Below, piece after piece: positions 5,505 through 6,759 of a stretch of DNA of 6,759 bases; position 1 is the stretch's first letter, and every line of letters starts with the position of its first letter. The stretch comes from JAVBNJ01 sp031551625 (GTDB lineage Bacteria; Bacteroidota; Bacteroidia; Bacteroidales; UBA932): contig JAVBNJ010000059.1 in the NCBI GenBank assembly GCA_031551625.1, forward strand, positions 1 through 6,759, given 5' to 3'. A program made the position numbers and the translations under genes. The notes beneath the pieces are model-generated. The model was not told the origin of the DNA. It saw nothing but the letters and a program-made list of their open reading frames with translations, and did no database searches.

Positions 5505-6759
5505 GTGGATTTCTGTTCCAGATCTCGCTCCATGCCCACCAATTAACACCACAAATGCCAAAAGCGGAACCCCAACCACAATCTCTGTCAACATAGCTAG
5601 GAGCGATTACAGCTGCTCCCCCTCCATCATAATGTGTTGTGAGATGATGACCTCCTGCATTATACAAATTTGCCACATTGTTTCGGACAGCACATAGCAT
5701 TTCGTCAAATGTGGGCCAACGCCAGCCAGATGGGCAATTCCCCTCTATTGAAGATATAAGTGTAGGTGCATTTTTAACTTCTATGCCACATCCTGCCGAG
5801 GCTTCGTCAACTACTAAATCCCGGCAATAGCTACCAACAGCAGTCAACCCTGTTGCACAGCCGCACGAATTAGGCGCTTTATCCCTGACCCCGCCATTAT
5901 TAATAACACCGGTAAAGTTGGACGTATAGGCGCTGTAACAGGTAATACCACTGGCCGTGATATATGACCGCACTTGTGCCAAATAACTTCCCGCTGTCGT
6001 GGCTTTTGAAGTTGTTGTCCGTGCCGTTCCCGAACTAGCGGTCACTCCTGTGCCGTTCCACTGGTAGCCCGTTGCTCCGCTCACAGAAGAAGACGTAAAC
6101 GTAATAGCCGTACCATAACAAGGATTGGTAGCCGTTAATGTCGGCACCGCTGGTATGGCAACCACCGTTACGACCCACGAGCCGGTAGATGCAACCCATG
6201 TTGTATTGCAGGTACCGTCTTTCGCCTGCCGCGTGTAGGTTCCCGCCTGCGTGGGAACATACGTTGCCGTGTTGGTACTGCCGATAACCGTACCATTGCG
6301 CAGCCATTGGTAAGTAATGCGGCTATCGCCGCCGTTGGCGGCGGTAGTGCTGCCGATAGTGGTATAGGCACTGCCGCTGCACAATGCTTGCCCGGTGCTG
6401 GCAATTGCGCCCGCCGTAAAGGCCGGATTCGTAACTATCCCTTCGGGATTATTGGTGGCATCGGTAACAGATGTTACACAAGCGCCCGTGTAGGTTTTTA
6501 CAGTTGCACCTAAAGCCGTACTGCCGTTGATCGTAAACGGGAGCGTGCCTTTCAGCGTATAGGTGCCGTTGCTCATTATGGCTTGTGGTGGGTAGTCTAA
6601 CGCATTAGCGCACCAGTCAAACTGGGCGGGCATGCCGCTAAGTGTAAGGGTTACCCGCTGGGTTTTACTTGCCGAGCCTGTTACCCACACGCCTTTGCTC
6701 GCGCTCACTAAGGTGCCGACGCTGGTGCCGCTGACAGTAGCGCGCGTCCAGGCGCCTTT
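5485..6759 (-). CDS. Large Cys-rich Ig-like surface protein with C-terminal FISUMP/DUF1566-like domain (5' truncated)
   Basis: The frame is open to the right edge, giving 424 visible residues with no start or signal peptide in view; the GTG at 6708 is internal. The first part is Thr/Ser/Gly/Ala-rich. Two Ig-like repeats follow: about 114-202, with TYQWLRNGTVIGS and AGTYTRQAKDGTC, and about 203-288, with GATGYQWNGTG. A Cys-rich linker contains SCGCATGL. The last 90 or so residues, from CPSGWRWPTFDEM to VRCVR, match the C-type-lectin-like FISUMP/DUF1566 pattern: CPxGWxxPT at the start, a Trp-rich block WWAWSEIWN near the end, and the closing VRCVR. Many cysteines suggest disulfides and export. 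It is probably an extracellular binding or adhesion protein. This fold class includes known variable targets of diversity-generating retroelements, whose variable repeat sits at the 3' end of the gene. No type IX secretion tail is seen. Confidence 0.85.
   Translation of the reverse strand, partial: KGAWTRATVSGTSVGTLVSASKGVWVTGSASKTQRVTLTLSGMPAQFDWCANALDYPPQAIMSNGTYTLKGTLPFTINGSTALGATVKTYTGACVTSVTDATNNPEGIVTNPAFTAGAIASTGQALCSGSAYTTIGSTTAANGGDSRITYQWLRNGTVIGSTNTATYVPTQAGTYTRQAKDGTCNTTWVASTGSWVVTVVAIPAVPTLTATNPCYGTAITFTSSSVSGATGYQWNGTGVTASSGTARTTTSKATTAGSYLAQVRSYITASGITCYSAYTSNFTGVINNGGVRDKAPNSCGCATGLTAVGSYCRDLVVDEASAGCGIEVKNAPTLISSIEGNCPSGWRWPTFDEMLCAVRNNVANLYNAGGHHLTTHYDGGGAAVIAPSYVDRDCGWGSAFGICGVNWWAWSEIWNRNPRVRCVR

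Noticed and set aside
6327..6343. Perfect 7-base inverted repeat CGCCGCC/GGCGGCG around GTT inside the surface-protein gene
   Set aside because: It lies in coding sequence for an Ala-Ala-Asn-Gly-Gly stretch and is explained by GC-rich Ala and Gly codons. There is no T tract or other sign of function.

Overview
The window looks like a chromosomal segment of a Bacteroidota (Bacteroidetes) bacterium, probably near the order Bacteroidales. Four things point there. Upstream regions carry the phylum's promoter pattern (a -7 box TAnnTTTG, with a TTG about 19-20 bases upstream in two cases) and lack strong Shine-Dalgarno sequences. There is a DUF4846 exported protein. Small RRM and cold-shock-domain proteins occur together. 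A surface protein ends in a Fibrobacter-major-paralogous (FISUMP)-like domain.

Layout: (1) 1-884, + strand: the C-terminal half of aspartyl-tRNA synthetase, cut by the left edge. (2) 885-974: a convergent intergenic gap with two hairpins, one a nearly perfect 31-base inverted repeat. (3) 975-1817, - strand: an exported DUF4846 protein. (4) 1818-1934: a divergent promoter region. (5) 1935-3728, + strand: a DEAD-box RNA helicase with a DbpA-type RNA-binding domain and a Lys/Gly-rich tail. Its motif II reads DESD, and its only plausible start is TTG. (6) 3741-3773: a strong bidirectional terminator. (7) 3788-4622, - strand: a two-gene unit, a cold-shock-domain protein followed by an RRM protein with a Gly-rich tail, behind a leader of about 90 bases. 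(8) 4794-5388, - strand: decayed sequence. The N-terminus of an S9 (prolyl oligopeptidase/DPP4-like) lipoprotein peptidase, with its promoter still recognisable, is joined to a second fragment resembling the four-helix-bundle/Avd family. (9) 5485-6759, - strand: the C-terminal part of a large Cys-rich Ig-like surface protein with a C-terminal C-type-lectin-like FISUMP/DUF1566 domain, cut by the right edge.

Regions 5-7 form an RNA-metabolism neighbourhood: a helicase, a cold-shock RNA chaperone and an RRM protein, which plausibly act together on RNA structure at low temperature or during growth changes. Regions 8-9 look like variable accessory DNA. The most interesting possibility is that they are the remnant or edge of a diversity-generating retroelement (DGR): a FISUMP-type target gene followed on the same strand by a broken avd-like gene. 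No reverse transcriptase and no template repeat are visible in the window, so this remains a hypothesis. No tRNA, rRNA, CRISPR array or intact insertion sequence was seen.
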